IMG/VR virus record: IMGVR_UViG_3300044684_000278 | Location: 1 to 64,000 of that record | DNA length: 64,000 bases | Strand: one strand, 5' to 3' | Origin: a virus | Shown: piece after piece, positions 34,347 to 42,804 of the stretch | How positions within the stretch are numbered: position 1 is the stretch's first letter | Layout: every line of letters starts with the position of its first letter | The notes under the pieces: model-generated | Databases searched by the model: none | What the model was told of the DNA's origin: nothing | Seen by the model: the letters and a program-made list of their open reading frames with translations, nothing else | Program-made: the position numbers and the translations under genes

Positions 34347-36098
34347 TTACTTGATGGCATGACCACTGCGTCCTACCTTATAGGTACGCTTGCCATCAAA
34401 GACAATGACCTGGTCTCTTTGCTGGTAGAGAGGATTAAAGCCAGTGAATTTGGCTCCGGCCACACCAATAAAGAAAGCCTTGTCCGAATAGGCAGAGCAG
34501 TGATCCTCTGCATCCGTGATGACGATGGCATTGCGTTTATTGGCTTCTATTCTCTGGATCACCCTGCCGGTGGTGGTTCCACCTCCTCCACGGATATTGA
34601 GAATGTCCACGATCTGGTTACCTTCATACTTCACATGATCCTGGAAGGAATACACTTCGTTGAGCATGTTCAGCTCCTTCATCTTAAAGGCAAACGCCTT
34701 GGCAAATAAAAGCTTGGTCATATACCTTCCGTCCTGTCCTTGTACCCCGCAGGATTGCTCCATGGATCCTGAAGCATCAATGAACAGGTCGATCTTACCC
34801 ATCTTCCTGATCTCCTTCACCAGTATATCCTCTGTGAATATTTTACGCAGTACAGGATGCAGTAGTGTGATGTCCTCCAGCCCGTCAAGGGTACCAGCAT
34901 CAAAAATACTCTCAAAGTAAGGCTTGTCCTTGGCAGAGAAGTAAGAGTTGGACTGGTCCAGCAGGTTCTTGATCTTGCTCTTGATAGCATTCAGGTTAAG
35001 CCCTACACTTCTCAGTTCCTGCTCCACCTTCTCCAGGTATTGCCGGTTGGTCTTTTCTGCTGCACGGTTGGCTTCTCCCCATCGGTCAGAGGCCAGCTCC
35101 TTCCACATATCATCCATCTGCTTTTCACTCATCACAGCTCCCAGCATTTCCACGGTCTTGCGTGCATCTTCCAGCACCTCTTCCAGAATCTGCTTGGACC
35201 CTTTGACCTTGTCAAAGCGTTCCATCAGGGTCTTCAGGTGAGCATTCTCACTCTGACGGGTGTTACCCGTACCAGCCTGATTGCCTCCGCCTGTCTGGGA
35301 ATCACTGTGATCCTTTTCCTGCTCCTGCTCATCATCACCTCCTCCGCCATTGCCTTGCGGATCTTCATCATCCTCATCCTCATCCTGACCTCCCTGGGAA
35401 GGTTGATTGCCGGGATTTCCCTGCTGCCCATGATCCTGAGGATCCTGTGGTTGTGGTTGGGGGTTAGGCTGACCTTTTCCAGGACCCTTTCCACCCATTC
35501 CTTTCTGCTGCTTCTGGTCCTGGGGGTCCTTTCCCTGCAGGTTGTTCATCAGGTCATCAAATGCCTGCTTGTCCTCCTGCTGCAGCATGGCCAGGTTCAT
35601 CAGGTAATACTGTATCATGTTCCTGGTATAGACCATGGATTTGATATTGTTCTGACGGGTGATCACCTTGGCAATAGGGTTGTTGGACTTTTCAATCATA
35701 TGGTAGCGGAACTTGTTCTTCTCGGTCCGCTCCTCAAACTTGAGATCCTGGATGTCCTCATAGTTGATATTGTAAATATCATTGAGCACTTCCTTGGGAA
35801 ACTTCTGATAGATCTTCATCATCTCCTCAGTCAGTGTCTGTGGACTCACCAGCTTTTTGTTCATTTTCTCAGCCATCTGCTGTATCCGCTGGTGGGATAC
35901 AGGTGTCTGGATATAGTTATCTACTGCTTTTTGCAGTGCCCGTTCATCCAGGGAATGCAGGTAGGGCTTGATGATCTCACCCCTTACATTGTACTGCACG
36001 TTGGAGAAGAGACGGGGCCTGTTCTCAAAGCCCAGTTCCCCTCTCTTTGCCTTTTCCAGGATGGTATAAGGATTTTTGAATTGTCTCTTCTTGCTCAT
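34347..36098 (-). CDS. VWA-domain protein, first MoxR partner
   Basis: 583 residues. The C-terminal von Willebrand A domain has the MIDAS motif DASGS at Asp441, then GGGGTTTGRVIQRI and VITDAED with the later metal-site residues. Residues ~190-290 form an acidic and Gly/Gln/Pro-rich linker, probably disordered. The N-terminal ~180 residues are helical and basic. It directly follows a MoxR-type AAA ATPase, the classic MoxR/VWA arrangement in which the ATPase ring remodels targets presented by the VWA protein. Confidence 0.85.
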   Translation of the reverse strand: MSKKRQFKNPYTILEKAKRGELGFENRPRLFSNVQYNVRGEIIKPYLHSLDERALQKAVDNYIQTPVSHQRIQQMAEKMNKKLVSPQTLTEEMMKIYQKFPKEVLNDIYNINYEDIQDLKFEERTEKNKFRYHMIEKSNNPIAKVITRQNNIKSMVYTRNMIQYYLMNLAMLQQEDKQAFDDLMNNLQGKDPQDQKQQKGMGGKGPGKGQPNPQPQPQDPQDHGQQGNPGNQPSQGGQDEDEDDEDPQGNGGGGDDEQEQEKDHSDSQTGGGNQAGTGNTRQSENAHLKTLMERFDKVKGSKQILEEVLEDARKTVEMLGAVMSEKQMDDMWKELASDRWGEANRAAEKTNRQYLEKVEQELRSVGLNLNAIKSKIKNLLDQSNSYFSAKDKPYFESIFDAGTLDGLEDITLLHPVLRKIFTEDILVKEIRKMGKIDLFIDASGSMEQSCGVQGQDGRYMTKLLFAKAFAFKMKELNMLNEVYSFQDHVKYEGNQIVDILNIRGGGGTTTGRVIQRIEANKRNAIVITDAEDHCSAYSDKAFFIGVAGAKFTGFNPLYQQRDQVIVFDGKRTYKVGRSGHAIK

Positions 36099-36107
36099 GG
36101 GTTATGA

Positions 36108-37265
36108 TTAGATGGTGGCCGCTTGCGGCTGTGTGGTAAGTACATCCTCCAGCAAGTCCTCAATCTCTTTCTCTTTCTGCTTTACAGGATGCCCTTCCAG
36201 GATATGGGCTACCACAGCTTCAACCTCTTCTACCTGGGACTGATCCAGTTTACCTGCAGAAGCATAGCCGGTAAGGAGTGCATCAATCTCTGCCACGGCC
36301 TCATCCACGCTCTGTGCATCATGCAGTGACCACAGCATGTCCGCCTTGCTCATCAGGGCTTTCATTTCCTGGTTCATTAGCTGGGCTGCCAGTTGGTTTC
36401 CGGCTTCCGCATCAATCATGATGGTGGCTACCTTCACCATGGATTTATCCAGGGTATAGTTCCACACGAAAGAGACGGCTTTGATCAGTTCAGGAACGAA
36501 AGTCAGTGTCCGGTCAGAACACCTGTTATAAGCTACGTTCAAGAACTTCTCCAGCTTAGATGTTGGAATGGTTACTCCATCCATTTCTGCCCTGGTAGGG
36601 AGACCGATCTTCATGGTCTCTTTATACTCTTTGGCACCCCGGTCATAGTAACGGATCATGTCTCCGGCTGAGATCCGGTTCACCTGCATTTTCAGCAGGA
36701 ACCTGTCCCAGAAAGGAGAGCCCGCTTCTTCTTTGGGGATCTCGTTACAGGTAGCAATAAAGAGCTTCCATTTGCAGGGGATCTTATGCTTACCATTAAA
36801 GAGGAACTTCTCGTTCATGATAGAGAGCAGTGAATTTCTAATATTACTGCTGGCCTTGTCCACCTCGTTGATGATTACGATCTCTGCCTCTGTGATAGGG
36901 GCAATGATCTCATAACGGGGTTCGGCTCCAAAGAGCTTGGCCATGTCGGGTAATCCTTTGACCTCGCTACTTTTGGTGCCTTCATCTGTTTCCAGGATGT
37001 AGATCTTTTCCATGAACTCCTGCTGTGCCTTCTTCATGGCAGCCACATCTCCTGGAGGTACGTCTTTCAATAACCAGGCTTTGGCAAAATCAATAACGGT
37101 CTTGGTCTTACCGGTTCCAGGAGGGCCTACCAGTAATACCGGCTTTTCTGTTGCTCGGGCAAGGGAGAGCATTCTGAACACTTCTTCTTTGTTGATTAGA
37201 TTGGTGTCAATAGTAAGTACGTTCTGAGCTTTATTTTTAGTAAGGGATTTGATAGCTTTTGCCAT
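36108..37265 (-). CDS. MoxR-type AAA ATPase, first copy
   Basis: 385 residues from the ATG at 37265 (MAKAIKSLTKNKAQN). Walker A is GPPGTGKT at residues 47-54; Walker B is IVIINEVDKAS; sensor and arginine-finger regions follow (FIATCNEIPKEEAGSPFWDR). The frame is open upstream for 145 further codons, but these overlap the preceding gene and look unlike protein of this family. It pairs with the VWA gene downstream, only 9 bases away. Confidence 0.85.
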   Translation of the reverse strand: MAKAIKSLTKNKAQNVLTIDTNLINKEEVFRMLSLARATEKPVLLVGPPGTGKTKTVIDFAKAWLLKDVPPGDVAAMKKAQQEFMEKIYILETDEGTKSSEVKGLPDMAKLFGAEPRYEIIAPITEAEIVIINEVDKASSNIRNSLLSIMNEKFLFNGKHKIPCKWKLFIATCNEIPKEEAGSPFWDRFLLKMQVNRISAGDMIRYYDRGAKEYKETMKIGLPTRAEMDGVTIPTSKLEKFLNVAYNRCSDRTLTFVPELIKAVSFVWNYTLDKSMVKVATIMIDAEAGNQLAAQLMNQEMKALMSKADMLWSLHDAQSVDEAVAEIDALLTGYASAGKLDQSQVEEVEAVVAHILEGHPVKQKEKEIEDLLEDVLTTQPQAATI

Positions 37266-37332
37266 GATTTCTTGTAGTTGTGTTTGATCTGAATTAGTAG
37301 TGGAAACAGGGGAAGCGTCGTCCCCCTGCTGA

Positions 37333-37899
37333 TTAGAGGTTGAGGAAGCTTTGACCGGCTTCCACGTCAGAATCTTGCTGGGACTCTGATGCAACCAGGC
37401 TGTTATCACTAATGCCAGCTGATCCAGCCTGGGTACTACCCACACCTGGTTTTGAGGCTCCCAAAGGAAGTACGACTCCGTTGGATTTGTTAGCCTGGGC
37501 TGGTAGGTCAGCACCACTTCCTGAGGATTGGTTGGTCTGCCCAGCTTCTTTAGCCGCTGCTGGTACATTCCCTGTACTGACGGTTGGCTGTTGGCTATCT
37601 TTTGCAGCATCCACTGATGGAGTTGCTCCAGTTCCTGCTGCAGGTTTGTTTGCTGCTGATTCCGTATTGTTAGCATTGTCTTTGTCTTTTGTGTCATCAA
37701 TAATGCGGAAGATGACTCCTTCCGGCTCTTTACCTACAAGCTTGGGGTGCTTCATGATCACTTTGATCTGGAACTCCTTGGCATTATACTTCTCTTCAAT
37801 GCTACCGAACCCCTGGTCTTCTGCTTTCAGCCAGGTTAAACCGTTACTTAAATCCTCTAATAACTGACTCACAGTCAGATCTACTGGTTTGAATGCCAT
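37333..37899 (-). CDS. Protein with conserved head and disordered tail beside MoxR/VWA
   Basis: 188 residues. The first ~70 residues are ordered (MAFKPVDLTVSQLLEDLSNG, then FQIKVIMKHPKLVG, VIFRIIDDT). The remainder is Ala/Ser/Gly/Gln-rich and probably unstructured. It precedes the MoxR gene by 67 bases and may be the substrate or adaptor of that system. Function unknown. Confidence 0.55.
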   Translation of the reverse strand: MAFKPVDLTVSQLLEDLSNGLTWLKAEDQGFGSIEEKYNAKEFQIKVIMKHPKLVGKEPEGVIFRIIDDTKDKDNANNTESAANKPAAGTGATPSVDAAKDSQQPTVSTGNVPAAAKEAGQTNQSSGSGADLPAQANKSNGVVLPLGASKPGVGSTQAGSAGISDNSLVASESQQDSDVEAGQSFLNL

Positions 37900-37919
37900 G
37901 ATTACAATCTTTTTTGGTT

Positions 37920-38249
37920 TTACTTTTTGTTAATTAGTTCACTAATCTGGTCACAGAGATCAGGGTTTGCATAGAGTGCCCCTGTGACCTTTCTTAAGAA
38001 ATCTTTCTGTTGTTCCTGGGTGGCAGTACGCCAGTCCAGTGATGGTCTGTACAGCTCAAAGAAGTCCTGAAACACCCATTCAGTGAGTTTCTCCTGCTTC
38101 TCGTGCTGAAATAGTCCTCTGCCGTCCTTATGTACCTGTGATTTGGTTACTGTCAGGTACGTTCCATATTTGTTATAATCTTTTCCATGTGATTCACGGA
38201 ATTGAGGTTTGAGCCTTACCCTGTCTCCGGGGTTAAATAGGTATTCCAT
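37920..38249 (-). CDS. SH3-like small protein
   Basis: 109 residues. The N-terminus FNPGDRVRLKPQ is the 'GDxVRL' opening shared with the next four genes upstream, typical of a small SH3-like or KOW-like barrel. The C-terminal half (QQKDFLRKVTGALYANPDLC) differs from the common helix of its relatives. The start overlaps the neighbour by 17 bases. Possibly a diverged member of the tandem family. Confidence 0.6.
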   Translation of the reverse strand: MEYLFNPGDRVRLKPQFRESHGKDYNKYGTYLTVTKSQVHKDGRGLFQHEKQEKLTEWVFQDFFELYRPSLDWRTATQEQQKDFLRKVTGALYANPDLCDQISELINKK

Positions 38250-38511
38250 GCTCCAGTTGCTTACTTAATTTGTCCAGTGCTTCTTCAATATCTTGTATTG
38301 AGTAGTACAACTCCAGCTCACCTACATATCCTTTCCATCCCGATTGTTCCGGGAAATCAATATAAACCTTCATCCCAAGTGTACTTATAGTTTCATCAGG
38401 AAGTAACTGCCTTATTACACCCACAGATTTTGCAGTAACACTTCCCCAATCGTGATAGGGATTGGTTGCAATAACACGGACTGTGTCTCCCACTTTAAAG
38501 TAAGTTTCCAT
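38233..38511 (-). CDS. SH3-like protein with shared C-terminal helix
   Basis: 92 residues. FKVGDTVRVIATNPY opens a beta-rich domain (VYIDFPEQSGWKGYVGELEL). The C-terminus YSIQDIEEALDKLSKQLEHG is the amphipathic helix found in at least nine other small proteins of this window. The start follows a GAAAGGA Shine-Dalgarno-like sequence within the upstream gene, so translation is coupled. Function unknown. Confidence 0.65.
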   Translation of the reverse strand: METYFKVGDTVRVIATNPYHDWGSVTAKSVGVIRQLLPDETISTLGMKVYIDFPEQSGWKGYVGELELYYSIQDIEEALDKLSKQLEHGIPI

Positions 38512-38719
38512 CTTTCATCCTTTCTTCTAACTTGGTTAGGGCATTCATTAGATCGTCTATACTAACAGCATCCACTTTTTCAAAAAAAGAAATATCAATC
38601 CAGCTCTTAGGTAAGTTTTCCTTGCACTTGAATGTTAGTTTACCTGAATTATCTGAATATGGATCTTCCCTAAATTTCTTTTGTGGTATGATCCTGTCAC
38701 CTATCTTAAAGTTTTCCAT
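38495..38719 (-). CDS. SH3-like protein with shared C-terminal helix
   Basis: 74 residues, the shortest of the tandem run. FKIGDRIIPQKKFRED opens it; a reduced beta core follows (GKLTFKCKENLPKSWIDISF), then the shared helix SIDDLMNALTKLEERMKD. The start is preceded by AAAGGATGG within the upstream gene. Function unknown. Confidence 0.62.
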   Translation of the reverse strand: MENFKIGDRIIPQKKFREDPYSDNSGKLTFKCKENLPKSWIDISFFEKVDAVSIDDLMNALTKLEERMKDGNLL

Positions 38720-38999
38720 TTTCCATCCTTTCTATCTTCTCATCCAGGGCCTGGAACAAATCTTCTATGGATGGACCTACAAGCTCGTAGTAGCTACAGG
38801 TCCAGCTACCAGTTCTGCCTTTTGTTTTGAATAACCAGTTACCCTCGGCATTTTTACTAAGCTCAGATATAGTGACACCATTTATCAGCAGATTCTTTAC
38901 TTCAGGATTTTTAATGGTACTAAACCTTTCAAAATATGCATCAGGATTTCTCAGCCTGACTGTATCCCCTACTTTAAAAGGAGCTTCATTGTCTGTCAT
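38706..38999 (-). CDS. SH3-like protein with shared C-terminal helix
   Basis: 97 residues: FKVGDTVRLRNPDAYFERF, then a beta core (WLFKTKGRTGSWTCSYYELV) and the helix SIEDLFQALDEKIERMENG. It is clearly a recent duplicate of the next gene upstream, which has FNIGDKVRLINPDEYFNEF at the same place. The start has a strong AAGGAGGATGG ribosome-binding site. Confidence 0.66.
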   Translation of the reverse strand: MTDNEAPFKVGDTVRLRNPDAYFERFSTIKNPEVKNLLINGVTISELSKNAEGNWLFKTKGRTGSWTCSYYELVGPSIEDLFQALDEKIERMENGKL

Positions 39000-39300
39000 T
39001 TTCCATCCTCCTTATTTTATCGTCAAGAGCATTAAATAAATTTTCTATAGTAGGATCAGTAAGCTGATAAAACATGCAGCTAAATCCTCCATTAAATCCA
39101 TATTCAGCAGGATCAAACCTCCATCTTTCTGACCCTTTTGAATAGTAGATTTTTTTTATGGTAACTCCTTCGGTTAAGAGAGATACTTTACGTGCCTCTT
39201 TCTTGATATGAGGAAATTCATTAAAGTATTCATCCGGATTAATTAATCTGACTTTATCTCCTATGTTAAAAGGAGGCTCACCATTTGATTCTGGTTCCAT
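38986..39300 (-). CDS. SH3-like protein with shared C-terminal helix
   Basis: 104 residues. FNIGDKVRLINPDEYFNEF at the start, WRFDPAEYGFNGGFSCMFYQ in the core and TIENLFNALDDKIRRMEN at the end make it the closest paralogue of the adjacent downstream gene. It overlaps the uracil-DNA glycosylase gene by 23 bases. First of the five-gene tandem run in transcription order. Function unknown. Confidence 0.66.
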   Translation of the reverse strand: MEPESNGEPPFNIGDKVRLINPDEYFNEFPHIKKEARKVSLLTEGVTIKKIYYSKGSERWRFDPAEYGFNGGFSCMFYQLTDPTIENLFNALDDKIRRMENDRQ

Positions 39301-40033
39301 TGGCTTGCTGTAATAATTCGTTACACTTCATGAATACATCTTCACAATCCCATTCTGCCTGGTTGTTATACGCAGCAGAGGCCGGGTGGGATGCAAATAG
39401 TTTGTAATGCCTGTCCTCATCAATGAGATCAGCCAGTTCCTGTGCTTTCCTGCCCAGGAAGATGAATACCACACCTGAGTTGATCGTGTTCAGCATGTCC
39501 AGCAGGTAACTCATGAAAGGTCTCCATATGCCCTGATGCTTCCCAGGACTGCCCAGCTCAACGGAGAGTGCTGTGTTTAATAGTAAAACTCCCTGGTTAG
39601 CCCATCGGGTCAGATCAGGATCATTACTGGGAATCTCATTTTCTTCTGAAGGATGCTTGAACGGATCTCCCGCCCACAGGTAGGTGGTCTTGTAAATAGC
39701 TTTCAGTATATACTGCAGGCTGGGCTGGGCCTCACCTGTAAGGGAGCAGGAGAATGCCATTCCGTCGGCAGTTCCAAGTTGTGGGTAGGGATCCTGTCCG
39801 ACGATGACTACTTTAAGATCCTTGTAAGGGCAGTTCTCAAAAGCAGAGAACATATGCTTTAAGGGTGGACCAAAACGTCTTCCCTGGGCCCGTTCATCAT
39901 GCAGGAACTGCAGGATCTTCTCAAAGTCAGAAGCCATCACAAATCCCTTCAGTTTGTCCGCCCATCCACTGGGACGGAGTTTGTCTACAAGCTTCGTCTG
40001 AATTTCTTGTAGATCAATTGTTGGATTACTCAT
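39278..40033 (-). CDS. ung: Uracil-DNA glycosylase
   Basis: 251 residues. The water-activating motif is GQDPY at residues 79-83 (VVIVGQDPYPQLG), with GMAFS following. GVLLLNTALSVELGSPGKHQ and the leucine-loop region SHPASAAYN (His216) match family 1 UDG. It removes uracil from DNA; uracil-DNA glycosylases are common in crAss-like phages. The last 23 bases overlap the tandem SH3-like genes. Confidence 0.93.
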   Translation of the reverse strand: MSNPTIDLQEIQTKLVDKLRPSGWADKLKGFVMASDFEKILQFLHDERAQGRRFGPPLKHMFSAFENCPYKDLKVVIVGQDPYPQLGTADGMAFSCSLTGEAQPSLQYILKAIYKTTYLWAGDPFKHPSEENEIPSNDPDLTRWANQGVLLLNTALSVELGSPGKHQGIWRPFMSYLLDMLNTINSGVVFIFLGRKAQELADLIDEDRHYKLFASHPASAAYNNQAEWDCEDVFMKCNELLQQANGTRIKW

Positions 40034-40082
40034 TTTATAGACTTATTGTTATATTTGGATTACACCATTAGATAGTTACCCT
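40034..40082 (+). promoter_or_regulatory. Promoter for the lone plus-strand gene at 40083
   Basis: The gap between divergent genes contains TATATTTG at 40050-40057, a full TAnnTTTG element, 25 bases before the ATG at 40083. No TCTACA motif here, so this promoter may be outside the TCTACA group. Confidence 0.45.
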
Positions 40083-40352
40083 ATGTCTGAAATTCACTAC
40101 TTACCCAAGGATGCCGTTGTTCCTGTAGAAGTTGGAGCCGGTCTCCTGTTCCGGCTCCAAAAACTACTACTGTTCCTGGTTCATGATAAAACCAAGGAAG
40201 AGCTGGAAGAACTTAAGGAGCGTGTGGAGAAAAACGATATTCCAGAAGACAGCTGGATGTTCCACTACATCACTATTCATTCCTTCATTACCATCGTGGA
40301 ACACCAGGCGATGACCAAAAAGATCACAGTGACCAAAGACCCGGAAGCTTAA
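40083..40352 (+). CDS. Lone plus-strand small protein, unknown function
   Basis: 89 residues: MSEIHYLPKDAVVPVEVGAG, then helices (LQKLLLFLVHDKTKEELEEL). It is the only plus-strand gene inside a long leftward block and has its own promoter, so its expression is probably uncoupled from its neighbours. It converges with the 40744 gene, overlapping its end by four bases. Function unknown. Confidence 0.65.
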   Translation: MSEIHYLPKDAVVPVEVGAGLLFRLQKLLLFLVHDKTKEELEELKERVEKNDIPEDSWMFHYITIHSFITIVEHQAMTKKITVTKDPEA

Positions 40353-40744
40353 GCAACCGGGTGGTTCACCTGTTCTCCGATCTCCACGGCTGCTTTGATA
40401 GCCAGGGAGAGTTCCTCTCTGCTGCAATCACCAAAGGACTTGCACTCGAAGTACTCTTTCCCCTGGAGCTTGTAGGTAAAACACAGTCCGGCACGGTCCT
40501 TCACCAGTAGCTTTACTTCATGAAAAGTATAGCCTGTGTGATGGGCCAGCTCCCGGATCATGGCATGTAGCTTGGCCAGTTGCGCCAAAGTACCATCATC
40601 ATGATACTCCTCCGCCCACAGCTCAATGGTCGTGCCTTCCGGAAGGTTGTTTCGGAACTGGTCATACAGAGCAGCATCTGCTGTCTTTACATGAATCAGC
40701 TTCCCGTTCTCTTTTTTCAGTTTACCGTGATAATGCAGTTTCAT
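40349..40744 (-). CDS. Conserved phage protein, possibly NinB-like
   Basis: 131 residues from the ATG at 40744 (MKLHYHGKLKKENGK). The centre LAKLHAMIRELAHHTGYTFHE resembles the 'KLHAxxRxxA' helix of NinB/Orf-type recombination mediators, though the match is weak. C-terminal helices follow (SREELSLAIKAAVEIGEQV). It overlaps the SNF2 helicase gene by 23 bases. Possibly a recombination accessory. Confidence 0.55.
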   Translation of the reverse strand: MKLHYHGKLKKENGKLIHVKTADAALYDQFRNNLPEGTTIELWAEEYHDDGTLAQLAKLHAMIRELAHHTGYTFHEVKLLVKDRAGLCFTYKLQGKEYFECKSFGDCSREELSLAIKAAVEIGEQVNHPVA

Positions 40745-41858
40745 ACTTTTCCAGGTCAAATTCTACGTACTTGATTTTGCTCTGATCCAGGTCTTCCAGG
40801 GCCCTGAATACCCACGTCTCATCCACCGTGCCTCTGAAACAGAGCAGGTGAATGGTGGCCATTTCATCCGGCCCAAGTCCCAGGCATCTTCCAAACCGTT
40901 GCATGAACTTCCTTTCATTTCCATATGAGTGAAGGACAATAGCTGCTTTCAGGTCGGGAACCGTGACACCTTCGGAGAGCTGCAGTACGCAACTCAGCCG
41001 GTCAATCATTCCTGCCTTGAAAAGACTCAGATTTTGCTCGCTCGTTGGATTCTTACTGTGATAACTATGCTGACAGAGTTTGTCTGCCTGCTCCTGGGTA
41101 TTGGCAAAGACAATGCACTTCTCCTCTATGTGCTGCATCAGCTTGCGGGCATACCGGATCTTGCTGGGGAGTTCCATCATGGCCTTCATCCGCATTACAG
41201 AGGATACCTGTTTTGCCTTGGCTCCCTCTGCTTCCATCACCCGCTTGCTCCAGTAGTTATAGATGCTTCTCTCTGAGTTGTAGAATACACCCCCGTCTTT
41301 CTTTTTGACAGGTACGTTCTTCACCTCACTCAGGGAGATCATGTGTACCAGGATACGGTAATCATTGAGGACATTATCCTCTACGGCATCATTGGTAATG
41401 TAAGAGTAAACGATAGGACAATAAGCGTCCACCATCTTGTATTTGGCTGAATTCCTGTATCTGGGCGGAGTCCCGGTCAGCCCCAGGATTTTTCCTTTGA
41501 AGCCACTCAGATAATCGTTGTGAGAAGGAAGCAGGCTATGGCACTCATCCAGGATGATGATGTCATAGTCCTGCTCCTGCTTGTCAAGAGATAAATAGGT
41601 ACTGAAAGTGATGTGATCGAGCAGGTGCGGATAGCCGAACTTTACAGCGTCTTCCTTCCAGCCCTGGAATACAGCAAGCTTGGGAGCTACCACAAGGGCT
41701 TTAAGTTTCCCAAGGTTATTGCCATACTCCGCGTTCAACCTGTCCAATCCAATCTTGGTCTTTCCGGTACGCATGGACAGAGCCAGCCCGCAGCGGTAAT
41801 GCTGCAGGGACTCCATCAATGCCTGTTCTTGTACTTCCTCTCTCTTTTCGTTAGACAT
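40722..41858 (-). CDS. SNF2-type superfamily 2 helicase
   Basis: 378 residues. Motif I is SMRTGKTKIGL (residues 28-38), motif II is DECH (104-107), motif III is LGLTGTPPRY, and the C-terminal RecA domain has CIVFANTQEQADKL and the motif VI region YGNERKFMQRFGRCLG. This compact SNF2-like ATPase is a typical crAss-like replication gene and would translocate on double-stranded DNA. Confidence 0.88.
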   Translation of the reverse strand: MSNEKREEVQEQALMESLQHYRCGLALSMRTGKTKIGLDRLNAEYGNNLGKLKALVVAPKLAVFQGWKEDAVKFGYPHLLDHITFSTYLSLDKQEQDYDIIILDECHSLLPSHNDYLSGFKGKILGLTGTPPRYRNSAKYKMVDAYCPIVYSYITNDAVEDNVLNDYRILVHMISLSEVKNVPVKKKDGGVFYNSERSIYNYWSKRVMEAEGAKAKQVSSVMRMKAMMELPSKIRYARKLMQHIEEKCIVFANTQEQADKLCQHSYHSKNPTSEQNLSLFKAGMIDRLSCVLQLSEGVTVPDLKAAIVLHSYGNERKFMQRFGRCLGLGPDEMATIHLLCFRGTVDETWVFRALEDLDQSKIKYVEFDLEKYETALSR

Positions 41859-42117
41859 GTTCGTCTGATTTAGTCATGAATTCGTGGGCCCAGTCCTGGG
41901 TACACTTGCCACAGGGACATACCCATCCTGCCTCCGTTGCTATAAGCAACCCATCATTAGGACATAACTCTCTTGTTCTTTCCATTGCTGGCTGGAGTTT
42001 GTTAATGATCCTTGGTTTGCCAATGCAGGTGTAGGGATGAAATGCCCCTGAACGCTGGTACTTATTCAGAGCTTCCACTTGCTCCGCTGTGAAGGGAGCC
42101 TTGATCTTGTTTGACAT
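41851..42117 (-). CDS. Small Cys-rich phage protein
   Basis: 88 residues starting MSNKIKAPFTAEQVEALNKY. FHPYTC, LCPNDG and VCPCGKCTQDW provide several cysteines, enough for a zinc site; this 'PFTxEQVExLNxxQ...HPxTC' layout is common in small phage proteins of unknown role. It overlaps the end of the upstream gene by 56 bases. Confidence 0.62.
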   Translation of the reverse strand: MSNKIKAPFTAEQVEALNKYQRSGAFHPYTCIGKPRIINKLQPAMERTRELCPNDGLLIATEAGWVCPCGKCTQDWAHEFMTKSDEHV

Positions 42118-42472
42118 ATATTTCCTGGTCTGTTATAACCAGTGGGATGATCTGGTGCGTTTCTATGTTCACCAGACGGAGTTCTCTTCCTTTGAATCTC
42201 CAGTGATTTTTAATAGTTTCTTTCTTTCCTGGGAGTATTGCACTGCGGCCCTGTTTGTTCAGTTCCCGCACACCCTGTTCCACAGTTGTGAACTTCTCCC
42301 AGTGGTCCCGGTACCATACGCCCGTTTCCTTCCCTTCATGGAACCACTTGGCCTCGTCAATGACAGCCTTGTCTGTGAACATATGCTCCAGTCTCCAGGG
42401 CTTGTCTGTCTTTTTATGGTTACCTGTTTTGGGTCTCTCCGGATCCTTCGTTGTATTCTTGTGCGGTTTCAT
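42062..42472 (-). CDS. Basic protein of unknown function
   Basis: 136 residues. The N-terminal ~30 residues are very basic and Pro/Thr-rich (KPHKNTTKDPERPKTGNHKK). The centre (WFHEGKETGVWYRDHWEKF) and GRELRLVNIETHQIIPLVI suggest a small beta-rich domain. The end overlaps the next gene by 56 bases. Function unknown. Confidence 0.52.
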   Translation of the reverse strand: MKPHKNTTKDPERPKTGNHKKTDKPWRLEHMFTDKAVIDEAKWFHEGKETGVWYRDHWEKFTTVEQGVRELNKQGRSAILPGKKETIKNHWRFKGRELRLVNIETHQIIPLVITDQEIYVKQDQGSLHSGASGSSE

Positions 42473-42804
42473 ATGATTTCAAAGACTTTTACCCCTGCCT
42501 TGCCAAGAGCTTCCTGACAGGCATCACAGAAGAAACTGTGTCCATGAATTACTGCCCTGTAAGGAGTGGCTCCCTGGGGCAGACTGTTCAAAGCATTTAT
42601 CTCAGCATGAGTCCAGTTACAGCTTGATTCCTTATCGTAGTTCTCTTTGCTCTGGCTTAAGCCCAGACGGTGACAGATACCACCTTCCGGACTGCACCGG
42701 TTGCTTTCCCTGGCAAGCAGGACATTATCTGCTCCGTATAGTTCACAGACTACAACCCGCTTCTGGCAGGTTGATTCTTTAATGGCTTCAGCTGTTGTTT
42801 TCAT
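42469..42804 (-). CDS. Cytidine/deoxycytidylate deaminase-like protein
   Basis: 111 residues from the ATG at 42804. The zinc-dependent deaminase signature is present: His67-Ala-Glu69 (THAEINAL) and FFCDACQEAL with Cys93 and Cys96. Glu69 is the expected proton shuttle. Extra cysteines near residues 38-44 may form a second metal site. The domain is shorter than a typical dCMP deaminase. It could supply dUMP for thymidylate synthesis or deaminate another base; the substrate cannot be told. Confidence 0.75.
   Translation of the reverse strand: MKTTAEAIKESTCQKRVVVCELYGADNVLLARESNRCSPEGGICHRLGLSQSKENYDKESSCNWTHAEINALNSLPQGATPYRAVIHGHSFFCDACQEALGKAGVKVFEII

Noticed and set aside
35040-36107. 355-codon plus-strand open frame, very hydrophobic
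   Set aside because: It is antisense to the first VWA gene; its Leu/Ile-rich stretches mirror the Asp/Glu/Gln-rich linker of that protein. No promoter or family signature.
37266-37700. N-terminal extension of the MoxR-type ATPase by 145 codons
   Set aside because: It overlaps the 188-residue gene in another frame, is Gln/Pro-rich without family similarity, and a good ATG exists at 37265 just before the AAA domain.
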